The notes: generated by a model not told the origin, from the sequence alone. DNA of 6,790 nt from JAVVFH01 sp032250585 (GCA_032250585.1 JAVVFH010000190.1:1-6790); one strand, 5' to 3'. Shown: positions 1 through 6,360, counted from the stretch's first letter. A program made the numbers and translations.

Positions 1-414
1 CCGGCCATGGGCCGCCTGCTGGCCCGCTCGGGCCCGGTGCCGGCGTACGTGCTGTGCTCGAGCGCGGTGCGCGCCAGGCAAACCTGGGCACATGTCGCGG
101 CGCAACTGGCCGGCGAAATCGAAGTGCAATACTTAGAAGCCGTCTATCGGTCCGGACCGTCCGGGCTGATCGCAATGATCCAGCGCTTCCCCGAGCTCGC
201 CGATCCGGCCATGATCGTCGGACACAACCCGGTGATGCAGACGCTGGCCCGGCAGCTCACCCGCGTCGAGGACAGCCCGGAGCGGCGGCTGCTGCTGTAC
301 AAGTTTCCGACCGCGGCCCTGGCGCAGATCGAATTCGAGGTGTCCGATTGGCGTGAAGTCGAGCCCGGCGGCGGGCGGCTGGTTCGATTCGTGCGCCCGC
401 GCGACCTTAAATGA
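1..414 (+). CDS. sixA: SixA-like phosphohistidine phosphatase (histidine phosphatase superfamily), 5' truncated
   Basis: This is the C-terminal part of a small histidine-phosphatase-superfamily protein of the SixA type, which removes phosphate from phosphohistidine on HPt domains or PTS proteins in the cytoplasm. The frame is open from base 1. The ATG at 7 lies inside the domain rather than at its start, because SixA proteins begin with an RHG/RHA catalytic motif that would lie about 40 residues upstream, outside the window. Visible hallmarks are the CSSAVRARQTW segment (family pattern S-x-A-x-R-A-x-x-T) and VGHNPVMQTLA, which carries the second catalytic histidine. The chain ends ...RPRDLK with TGA at 412-414. 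The family is usually about 150-170 residues, so only the N-terminus is missing. An ATG at 411 overlaps the stop. The IS91-type element begins shortly downstream. The family call is firm; the exact substrate is not known. Confidence 0.88.
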   Translation, partial: PAMGRLLARSGPVPAYVLCSSAVRARQTWAHVAAQLAGEIEVQYLEAVYRSGPSGLIAMIQRFPELADPAMIVGHNPVMQTLARQLTRVEDSPERRLLLYKFPTAALAQIEFEVSDWREVEPGGGRLVRFVRPRDLK

Positions 415-536
415 TCATCGCGAGCGATTTTCACCGCTTCCTCACTGGTCTGGAATTCCTTCACGTGAGCCCGGACACCCACCGGGCACACGTTGTGCCT
501 GTCCCCTCCCTAGTGCTCCTCGACCGGTGGCGATGA
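411..536 (+). pseudogene. Possible 5' remnant of a gene following sixA
   Basis: An ATG at 411-413 overlaps the sixA stop as ATGA, the usual sign of a translationally coupled neighbour. It opens a 41-codon frame beginning MIIASDFHRFLTGLEF and ending at TGA 534-536. The tail of this frame runs antisense into the IS91-type transposase (stop at 510-512), so only the first 15-30 codons could be original host sequence. I do not recognise a family. It may be a host gene cut by the insertion, or simply a chance frame. The overlap geometry is the only positive evidence. Confidence 0.25.
469..500. repeat. Two overlapping, mutually exclusive hairpins after the transposase
   Basis: GCCCGG at 469-474 pairs perfectly with CCGGGC at 482-487 around a 7-base loop. 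GGCACA at 485-490 pairs with TGTGCC at 494-499 around a 3-base loop (a further G-T pair is possible at 484/500). Bases 485-487 are needed by both, so only one can form at a time. The position just beyond the transposase stop fits the subterminal hairpin of an IS91-type replication origin end (oriIS). No T-run follows on either strand, so a simple intrinsic terminator is less likely. Confidence 0.5.
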
Positions 537-1550
537 CCGCTCTTTACGCGTGGCGGGTTCTTCAACCACGGCCAGCGCGGCCCGCACTCGTTCAAGCTTG
601 CGCCTGCGGCATCGGTTGACCAAAAAGCCGTAGTGCCGAACTCGCATCAGACCCTTGGGCACGATGTGCATCAGGAAGCGCCGGACAAACTCCGGGCCCT
701 CCAGGGTCAGGGTCTTGTGCCGGTCGCGGTCGGCGTAGTCCTTGTATCGCAACGTCACGCTGTCGTCATCGACCCGGAGGATCCGGGCATCGGTGATCGC
801 GATCCGGTGGGTGTAGCGGGCCAGGTAGTCGACCACGCTTGCGCTGTGCTGGAGACAATGCTTGGTGTAGACCACCCACTCGGTGTCCATCAAGCGGTCC
901 AGCAGCCGGTCGACTTCGCCGGGCCGGGTCACCCGCTGGAGCTGGCCGTCCTGCCATGCCCGACGCAGCAGTCGCACCATCGCGCCGCGGAAGTGGCGCG
1001 ACAGCGCCTTGACCGGGAACAGGTAGTTGGTGCGCGCTGGATGCCAGCGCCCGTCATCGCCCAGGGCGCCGCCCGGCACCAAGCAGTGGAGGTGCACGTG
1101 CCGGCTGAGGTTCTGGCCCCAGGTGTGCAGCACCGCGCTCATGCCGAGTTGGCCATTGAGTCGTTTGGGGTCGTGGCCGAAGGTATCCAGCGTGGCCCAG
1201 ACGGACTCGAACAACAGCCGATAGATCACTTCGGGGTGCAACTCCACCCAGCCGTTCAGGTCATGCGGCAGGGTAAAGACCACATGGAAGTACGGCACCG
1301 GAAGCAAATGATCATGTTGTCGCTCGGCCCAGCGCCGGGTCGCTCGACTCTGGCATTGCGGGCAGTGGCGGTCGCGGCAGCCGTGGTACCAGCATGGTTC
1401 GGCACCACAGGCATCACACCTGGCCTCGATCCCACCCATGGCCGGCGTGTGGCAGGCACATAACCTTCCGGCAATCTTGCGCCGGTGCGCATCCAGTCCG
1501 CTCGGGGCAAAACGTTGCAAGGCGCATTGCACCGTGGTTGGACCGATCAC
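510..1550 (-). CDS. IS91-family transposase (HUH/Y2 type)
   Basis: A single-strand endonuclease-type transposase of 346 residues from the chosen GTG start at 1550. The family nicks at the element's origin end and becomes covalently joined to DNA through paired tyrosines. Residues about 45-66 form a Cys-rich zinc ribbon (CDAC, then C58, C63 and C66 in GCRDRHCPQCQ). Then come the HUH-type metal-binding histidines in HVHLH (H151, H153, H155) and the two catalytic tyrosines in YLARY (Y242, Y246). The open frame extends to 1607, but the GTG at 1550 overlaps the recombinase TGA (GTGA) and has GGAG at 1558-1561 seven bases upstream, so it is preferred. Many relatives carry a further C-terminal Cys motif; here the protein ends in a charged tail (ATRKERSSPPVEEH), so it may be slightly short. 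Catalytic residues are intact. Confidence 0.88.
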   Translation of the reverse strand: MIGPTTVQCALQRFAPSGLDAHRRKIAGRLCACHTPAMGGIEARCDACGAEPCWYHGCRDRHCPQCQSRATRRWAERQHDHLLPVPYFHVVFTLPHDLNGWVELHPEVIYRLLFESVWATLDTFGHDPKRLNGQLGMSAVLHTWGQNLSRHVHLHCLVPGGALGDDGRWHPARTNYLFPVKALSRHFRGAMVRLLRRAWQDGQLQRVTRPGEVDRLLDRLMDTEWVVYTKHCLQHSASVVDYLARYTHRIAITDARILRVDDDSVTLRYKDYADRDRHKTLTLEGPEFVRRFLMHIVPKGLMRVRHYGFLVNRCRRRKLERVRAALAVVEEPATRKERSSPPVEEH

Positions 1551-2397
1551 CGCATCGCTCCGATATGGGCAAGCAGATCGCTGTAGCCGCGACTGGCACC
1601 GCAACACCCCGGCAGCCAGTGCAGATAGCGCTCGGTCGATTGCAGATTGTTATGCCCCAGCAGACGCTGGAGTTCATGCACCGGCAAGCCGTTTTCCAGT
1701 TGATGCGTGGCGTAGGCATGGCGCAGCGAGTGGATCCCGCCGATCTTGTTGATGCCCGCGCGGCACTTGGCGTTGGCAAACACCCGCTGCGCTGTGCTGA
1801 GGCAAATCGGATCGCTAGGGCCACGTGAACTCGGAAACAGCCATTCCTCAGGCCGGCAGTGTGTCCAGTAACTACGCAGCCGATCCAGCAGCGTATCCGG
1901 TAGGGTCACCGGTCCTTCGCGCCCTTGCCCTGCGCAACCCGCAACAGACTGCGTTCGCTGTCGATGTCGCGCACTTGCAACGCGACGACCTCACTGACCC
2001 GCAAGCCGCAGCCATAGGTCAACTCCAAAAGGATTCTGTGCTTGTGGTTCCTGCAAGCCGCGAGGATGCGCCCCACTTCGGCTCGCGTCAGCAGCTCCGG
2101 AATGCGCTGTGCGCGCCGAGGCACGACCAGCTCGACATCGAACGACTTCCACTCCAACACCTTGAGATACAAAAACCGCACCCCATTGAGGTACACCCGG
2201 CAGCTTGCCGGGGCAAGGTTGCGCTCCTGTACCAGATAATCGAAAAAATCTTGAAGCTCGGCGGAAGTAATCAAATCCGGCGATCTGCGAAAGTAACGCG
2301 CCAACTCGGTAACTGCCGAAAGATAGGTCTTGTGCGTGCGCGGTGAAAAGCCACGCTGCCGCATGGCCAGAATCATCTTCTTGCGTAAGAGTGTCAT
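1547..2397 (-). pseudogene. Tyrosine recombinase/phage-type integrase of the IS91 element, split by a frameshift
   Basis: Read through one frameshift, this is a complete XerC/phage-integrase-like recombinase of about 280 residues. The first frame (1906-2397, 163 residues) holds the SAM-like DNA-binding domain (FSPRTHKTYLSAVTELARYF), then catalytic Arg133 in GCGLRVSE and the beta-hairpin Lys158 in GKGAKDR. It then hits TGA at 1906-1908. The second frame (1547-1909, from GTG) continues the alignment at once as VTLPDTLLDRL and holds HSLRH (H60, R63), LGH (H86) and the nucleophile Tyr95 in TERYLH. All catalytic residues exist but are divided between frames. One extra G at CGGTGACC would restore a single chain. 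I chose the ATG at 2397 over the TTG at 2403, because AGGAG at 2406-2410 is eight bases from the ATG but only two from the TTG. In related elements this protein accompanies the HUH transposase; its exact role is not established. It is probably inactive unless frameshifting or re-initiation rescues it. Confidence 0.85.
1558..1561 (-). promoter_or_regulatory. Ribosome binding site deciding the transposase start
   Basis: GGAG on the minus strand lies seven bases before the GTG at 1550. It supports initiation coupled to the recombinase stop codon rather than at an upstream codon in the open frame. Confidence 0.55.
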
Positions 2398-2405
2398 CGT
2401 CAATA

Positions 2406-2410
2406 CTCCT
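2406..2410 (-). promoter_or_regulatory. Ribosome binding site of the recombinase
   Basis: AGGAG on the minus strand, eight bases before the ATG at 2397, is a strong Shine-Dalgarno match. It fixes that ATG as the start. Confidence 0.6.
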
Positions 2411-2419
2411 GTCGTGATC

Positions 2420-2433
2420 GACCCACATGGGTC
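2420..2433. promoter_or_regulatory. Inverted repeat upstream of the recombinase, possible operator
   Basis: GACCCA (2420-2425) and TGGGTC (2428-2433) are perfect inverted arms separated by CA. The dyad lies just upstream of the recombinase ribosome binding site, where a repressor could bind. No convincing -35/-10 pair is visible, so the operator role is a guess from position and symmetry. Confidence 0.3.
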
Positions 2434-2484
2434 AAACAGAAGTATCAGCGATCAATCAGGCACAAAAATCCGACAGGAAAAGCT

Positions 2485-2497
2485 ACCGCGAAGCGGT
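2485..2497. repeat. Small hairpin near the recombinase end of the element
   Basis: ACCGC (2485-2489) pairs with GCGGT (2493-2497) around a GAA loop. CTA/TAG can add pairs outside if a small bulge is allowed. It is followed by GTTC at 2501-2504. It may be part of the terminus of the IS91-type element. The rest of the gap to 2656 holds no gene that I can see. Confidence 0.35.
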
Positions 2498-2645
2498 TTA
2501 GTTCAACGTGACAGTACGACGCGGCCTAAAGCGAAATCAGAGTGAAGCTGAGCTAGCAGGACGGTGACGCGGCTATTCCGGGCGGTGTAGCGGTCTAACG
2601 CCGGGAATTTATGCAATAGTTGGGTTTATGCTGCCCGTGTTCATT

Positions 2646-2650
2646 GGGGA
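2646..2650 (+). promoter_or_regulatory. Ribosome binding site for the SUMF1/hydrolase gene
   Basis: GGGGA ends six bases before the ATG at 2657. It agrees with the conserved start of the membrane-anchor domain (MSRFFRELKRRKVYQVG). Confidence 0.5.
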
Positions 2651-2656
2651 TTTACG

Positions 2657-5075
2657 ATGAGCCGGTTCTTCCGTGAGCTGAAGCGACGCAAGGTCTACCA
2701 GGTGGGAGTCACTTACCTGCTCGTCGCGTTCGTGGGCCTGCAGGTAGCCGAACTCCTCATTCCCTCGACCACTCTTCCGGACTGGGCCGACGAATTCCTG
2801 ATCGCGATCCTCATCGTGGGTTTCCCTGTGGCCCTCGTTATCGCCTGGGCGTTCGACATCACGCCGGACGGCGTTCGCCGCGCCGCTGCGACCGACGCAA
2901 GGGAAGAGAGGGCCGCGCCGGGCGACCCCGAGCCCGGGACGAGCGACGCCGGGACACGGCCAGAATCCGGCGCCGTTTCCAGCCGACCCGAGAAGCGCCG
3001 GAATCTGCGGGTTGCGTTGCTGGCCGGAGCAATTTTGGTCGTGCTGTCGGTTGCGGTGGTCGGCCTGCAGGAGTTCCTGACCGACGATGGCCGTGGCGAG
3101 TGGGTCGCCCGTCAGCTCCTGGAAATCGATCGCCTGCGCGACCGGGGCCAGTACGCCGCCGCGTTCGTCCTGGCCACCGAGGTGGAGCCGCACATAACCG
3201 ATGACACTGAGGCACCGGAGTTGTGGGACCGTATTTCATGGTCGGCCGACATCGAAACCGATCCTCCCGGGGCCCGGGTGTACCGCCAGCTGGTCTACGC
3301 GCCGGAGGATGAATGGGAGCTGCTGGGAACGACCCCGCTGGCGACCGTTCGCTTTGCCGAAGACCAGGGGTACCGCCTGCGCTTCGAGCTGGAGGGCCAC
3401 CGGCCCGTCGAACTCCTGCACACGGCGATCCGGGGCGCGGAATGGCGGGGAGCGGCGCCCCTGAAGCCCGTCAAGCTCTATACCGTGGACGAGCTTCCCG
3501 AAGACATGGTCCGGATCCCGGGGTTCACCCGTGACCTGGTTGACTACGACGACTACTTCATGGACCGTTTCGAGGTGACCAACGAGCAGTACGCGCAGTT
3601 CGTCGCGGCGGGCGGCTACGAGAATCCGGAGCACTGGGTCGAGCCGTTCATCCGGGACGGCAAGGAAGTGGTCTGGGAGGAAGCCGTAAGCAGCTTCGTC
3701 GACCGGACCGGACGTCCCGGGCCCTCGACCTGGCGGCTGGGCACCTGGCCAGACGGAGAGGGCGACTACCCGGTGCGCGGGGTGAGCTGGTACGAGGCCG
3801 CCGCCTATGCCCGTTTCGCCGGCAAGGAGCTTCTGACCACGGCGCACTGGGAGGGTGCCGCGCGCTTCCAGAGGGAAGACAACTGGCTCATCATGACCCG
3901 GAGCAACCTTGGGGGGGGACGCCCCCCGGCCAGTTGGCGAAAACCGGGCCATGACCACGCTGGGCATTCACGATCTCTTTGGAAACGTCCGGGAGTGGTG
4001 CTGGAACGAGGCGGGTGCGGACGGTCGGGCCACGCGGGGCGGCGCCTGGACGGACTTACCCTACTTCGCGTTCGGGGTCATTCCAAAATCCGCCTGGGAC
4101 CGGGATCCTACCCACGGGCTCCGCTTGGTGCGGACCTTCGACGACGAGAAGAAGCTTGCTAAGCTCCGGGAGCCGGCGGAACCCCACGAGGTGCGGGACT
4201 ACCGGAACGAGGAGCCCGCTTCCGACGCCGAGTTCCAGATCTATCGGCGGCTCTATACCTACGATCCCGTGCCGCTGAACGCCCGGGTCGAAGACGTCGA
4301 CACGCTGGAGCACTGGACGCGCGAGAAGGTCGCCTTCGACCTTCCCTACGGCGAGCGGGGCGGGGCCTTTCTGTACCTGTCCAGAAACGCGGATCCGCCG
4401 TTCGAGGTCGTTGTCTTCTGGGGTAGTGACTTCGTGTTTTCCCGCGACCCGGCGCTCGCAGAGTACCTGGAACACTTCGACTTCCTGATGAAAAGCGGGA
4501 TAGCCGTGGCCCAGCCCATCTTCAAGGGGCCGTTCGGTCGTCGGGATGATTCCGTCACGGGCTGGTATCGCCAGAGCCTCTACGACGTCGAAGAGGGGCC
4601 CGTCTACGTCGCAGGAAGCCGGTATCGGGATCACCAGACCAAGTGGGTGCAGGAACTGTCCCGGACTGTCGACTACCTGGAGACCCGGGACGACATCGAC
4701 TCGAGCCGGCTGGGGTACTACAGCCTCAGTTGGGGCGCCAATGTCGCGCCCATCGCGCTGGCGCTGGAGGAGCGCATCGATGCCGCGGTCCTCGTCGGCG
4801 GTGGTCTTGCCGGAGGCGCGTACCGGCGGCTGCCCGAGATCGACCCGTTCAACTTCGCCCCCAGCGTGCGGGTCCCCGTTCTGATGCTGAACGGAGAATA
4901 CGATACCGTCGTCCCGCTGGAGACGTCGCAGAAGCCGATGTACCGGCTCCTGGGTACGGAACCGGAGCACAAGAAGCACTACGTTGCGCCTGCCACCCAC
5001 ATCCTGGCCCAGGACGAGCTCATCCGGGAGACCCTGAACTGGTTCGACCGCTATCTGGGCGGGAGCCGCGACTGA
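2657..5075 (+). pseudogene. Membrane-anchored PEGA, SUMF1 (FGE-like) and alpha/beta-hydrolase fusion protein, frameshifted
   Basis: Corrected for one frameshift, this encodes about 805 residues. Residues 1-70 are a two-helix membrane module (about 13-36 and 47-68) common at the N-terminus of gammaproteobacterial adenylate cyclase and TPR proteins. A low-complexity Ala/Arg/Pro linker follows, then a third hydrophobic helix (about 117-137). Residues 195-250 resemble a PEGA domain (DPPGARV, LGTTPL, GYRLRFELEGHRP). Residues 283-495 are SUMF1/FGE-sulfatase-like (DRFEVTNEQYAQF, YPVRGVSWYEAAAYARFAGK, GNVREW, RGGAW). About 540-803 is an alpha/beta hydrolase with a likely triad of Ser691 (SLSWG), Asp749 (NGEYDTVVP) and His781 (ATHIL). 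The first frame runs on to 4162 out of register; the correct frame continues to TGA at 5073-5075. The break is at eight G (3911-3918), where seven would give SNLGGDAPRPVG. A SUMF1 plus hydrolase C-terminus is known behind bacterial Ser/Thr kinase domains; here the kinase is absent. The substrate is unknown. The frame break may be real, phase-variable or a sequencing error. Confidence 0.8.
3911..3927 (+). other. G8 homopolymer with facing C6 run at the frameshift
   Basis: Eight G (3911-3918) are followed by ACG and six C (3922-3927). The runs can pair into a six-G:C stem with a short loop. This is the exact point where the conserved SUMF1 reading leaves one frame and resumes in another. Such a tract is prone to replication slippage, transcriptional slippage and base-calling error alike. 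Confidence 0.75.
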
Positions 5076-5122
5076 GCCAGCGCGGTCTCACGGGGCTTGC
5101 CATCGAACATGCGGCATGCTGA

Positions 5123-5644
5123 CTAACGTCTGGGTGGTGAAGTATCACGGTCAGCGGCATCAGGCTTTTTTAGCGCGCAATAGGAAATTGCGATCACCGC
5201 GCCAAACAAGGTATGTGCAAATGCACCGAGCCAGTTGCGACCCATTTCGAACCACGGGAACGCCGTTGGCGCAATCATGTAGAAGTTGACCAGGTAGATG
5301 GCCAGGCCCAGACCGACACCGATCAAGACGGAAATGGCAAAATCAAAGCGATGCATCAGCCATGCACCGAAAAGGCCATAGATGACGGCCAGTGGAAAGT
5401 GGATCATCATCGCGATTACGACGATCTTAAGATCGAATTCAGCCCGGCTTCCCATGGCGGGCAGTACATCAGCACCCAGCCCCATCGCCGCCATCATGTA
5501 CGGCGGGCCCCACGGGCTCATGTCCTGTACTATCCAAACCCGGGCCATTTCCAGCATGAGAAATACGACGCCAGCGATGAACCCGGCAAGCGCTCCGGCT
5601 TTCCAGTCGGTGGCAGTATGCAGACCACTTTGAGATATATTCAC
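5123..5644 (-). CDS. Four-helix inner-membrane protein of unknown function
   Basis: A 173-residue protein starting at GTG 5644, with no clear ribosome binding site and no in-frame start codon seen nearby upstream. It has four hydrophobic stretches: about 17-38 (AGALAGFIAGVVFLMLEM), 71-97, 101-125 and 136-157, followed by a charged tail ending DTSPPRR. Motifs DWKAGALAG, SPWGPPYM, YLVNFY and FPWFEMGRNW match a proteobacterial membrane-protein family that I know only as uncharacterised (some members are loosely labelled as symporters, with no evidence here). It converges with the SUMF1/hydrolase gene 47 bases away, with no clear terminator between. Its GC content looks lower than its neighbour's, which may reflect membrane codon use or separate origin. 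No function is assigned. Confidence 0.75.
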   Translation of the reverse strand: MNISQSGLHTATDWKAGALAGFIAGVVFLMLEMARVWIVQDMSPWGPPYMMAAMGLGADVLPAMGSRAEFDLKIVVIAMMIHFPLAVIYGLFGAWLMHRFDFAISVLIGVGLGLAIYLVNFYMIAPTAFPWFEMGRNWLGAFAHTLFGAVIAISYCALKKPDAADRDTSPPRR

Positions 5645-5753
5645 GTGTGAAATAATGGCTGTTGGATTCGACTGCGAAGTGTAACACCCAAAAAATGATT
5701 GGAGATGAGGTGCGCTAGCGTCGGCACTCTAACCACCGCGTTGGAGTTGCACG

Positions 5754-5789
5754 ATGAGTTACACGCGCCTCACCAAGGGAGAACGGTAA
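5754..5789 (+). pseudogene. Relic of an IS30-family transposase start
   Basis: ATG at 5754 opens an 11-codon frame, MSYTRLTKGER, ending in TAA. This matches the highly conserved start of IS30-family DDE transposases (M-S-Y-x-x-L-T-x-x-E-R-Y). GGAG at 5743-5746 lies seven bases upstream, as expected for a real start. After codon 11 the homology stops abruptly in an A-rich block, so the element was cut or overwritten there. The match is short, and chance similarity cannot be excluded. Confidence 0.5.
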
Positions 5790-5834
5790 AAAAAATAAAC
5801 GTGGACACCTATATCCCAGGAAAGTCTCACGGCT

Positions 5835-5992
5835 AGTTCGGCCGGTGCAGTCTGGCCCTTGAGGAAGGCGCGGCCGAACTGGCGGGCGAGGGTTTGCATC
5901 GTGGCGCCGGCGGCGGTGCAGCAGGATTCCCCTTACGAGTTCGGCTGGCCTTTCGAAACCTTCGAAGGCGAAGTCCCGCGCAAGGCCAGACT
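5835..5992. repeat. Nested inverted repeats
   Basis: AGTTCGGCCG (5835-5844) is a perfect inverted copy of CGGCCGAACT (5871-5880). AGTCTGGCC (5849-5857), which lies between those arms, is inverted again at 5984-5992 (GGCCAGACT). The two pairings interlock rather than nest cleanly, so the segment could adopt alternative folds. It resembles a decayed element end or an intergenic palindromic repeat unit; no family is recognised. Confidence 0.5.
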
Positions 5993-6062
5993 CGGATATC
6001 CGGGGGACATGAGGAGTATCAGGTCGCGTTAAGATATTCGTCTTTGCGATTTTCCTGAACCC

Positions 6063-6067
6063 GAGGA
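6063..6067 (+). promoter_or_regulatory. Ribosome binding site of the lipoprotein gene
   Basis: GAGGA, seven bases before the ATG at 6075, supports that start. The start is further backed by the signal peptide that begins immediately. Confidence 0.5.
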
Positions 6068-6074
6068 ATCCATC

Positions 6075-6360
6075 ATGCGCAATGCCGTACTTATCCTTTC
6101 GCTGTTATTGATGGCCGCCTGCAACGGCGGGCAGGAAACGGCCGAACCGGACACGGACGCCGGAAATGATGCCGGCGCCGGGGCATCCGCGGCCGAAAGC
6201 CCGGCAGACGAGGTGCCAGCCGATGCTGTCGCCGAACGTGGGTCGGCGGAAACGGCATCGCCGGAGTCCGACTACGAGCGGGCTTTCGAAAACCAGACCC
6301 GCGCCCCGAAGCCGGCAACAACCGAGGCCTGGACGACCGAGACCGTCGCCGAGGGGCTGG
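6075..6360 (+). pseudogene. N-terminal fragment of a lipoprotein PQQ-dependent sugar (glucose/sorbosone) dehydrogenase, cut by IS21
   Basis: The first 95 codons encode a lipoprotein signal peptide (MRNAVLILSLLLMAAC, lipidated Cys16), then an Ala/Glu/Asp/Pro-rich spacer to about residue 64. The segment YERAFENQTRAPKPATTEAWTTETVAEGL follows. The last part resembles the opening strand of soluble PQQ-dependent aldose dehydrogenases, which normally continues with a HPW-G-x-x-F-L-P-D-G stretch and about 300 more residues of beta-propeller. Those enzymes oxidise sugars outside the inner membrane using PQQ. Here the frame instead passes into insertion-sequence DNA at 6361 and stops at 6440, adding about 26 foreign residues. 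The catalytic and PQQ-binding parts are absent from the window. The lipoprotein call is firm; the family call rests on about 25 residues. Confidence 0.6.

Larger units (their letters stand above)
415..2504 (-). mobile_element. IS91-family element with accessory tyrosine recombinase (approximate limits)
   Basis: On the minus strand a tyrosine recombinase (1547-2397) is followed directly by an IS91-type HUH transposase (510-1550). This two-gene layout is known from a subset of IS91-family elements. These elements move by a rolling-circle-like mechanism and make no target duplication, so limits cannot be set by repeats. Hairpins flank the genes at 469-500 (downstream of the transposase) and 2485-2497 (upstream of the recombinase). 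The second is followed by GTTC at 2501-2504; GTTC/GAAC is one of the tetranucleotides favoured by IS91. The left limit must lie between the sixA stop (414) and 510; the right limit between 2410 and 2656. Both stated ends are estimates. Confidence 0.6.
5645..6074. other. Intergenic mosaic with mobile-element debris
   Basis: No intact gene is visible across these 430 bases. The segment holds an IS30-like transposase start (5754-5789), an A-rich block (5787-5800) running into GTGGACACCTAT, and nested inverted repeats between 5835 and 5992, with palindromes TTTCGAAA (5951-5958) and CCTTCGAAGG (5959-5968). The last 70 bases must contain the promoter of the lipoprotein gene at 6075, but no clear -35/-10 pair stands out. 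The mixture suggests successive insertions and decay. Confidence 0.5.

Noticed and set aside
381..391. GGTTCGATTCG resembling a tRNA T-loop
   Set aside because: It lies inside the sixA coding frame, lacks pairing flanks and has no anticodon or acceptor arms around it.
633..1463. Long plus-strand open frame (276 codons) across the transposase region
   Set aside because: It is antisense to the IS91 transposase, which carries all family motifs; the plus-strand translation shows no recognisable domain and arises from high GC.
1825..2346. Plus-strand open frame (173 codons)
   Set aside because: Antisense to the recombinase, with no domain signature and no ribosome binding site.
2593..2625. Possible integron attC site: GTCTAAC followed by GTTGGGT, both fitting the core-site consensus
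   Set aside because: The two cores are only 33 bases apart end to end, too short for attC, and no inner paired L boxes exist. The nearby recombinase also lacks integron-integrase features.
3236..3967. Minus-strand open frame (243 codons)
   Set aside because: Antisense shadow of the PEGA/SUMF1 region, without recognisable motifs.
4056..5000. Minus-strand open frame (314 codons)
   Set aside because: Antisense to the hydrolase domain, whose catalytic motifs are clear on the plus strand; typical GC-rich shadow.
5076..5122. Bidirectional terminator between the convergent genes
   Set aside because: No stable stem followed by a T-run is present; the T-run at about 5165-5170 is inside the membrane-protein gene.
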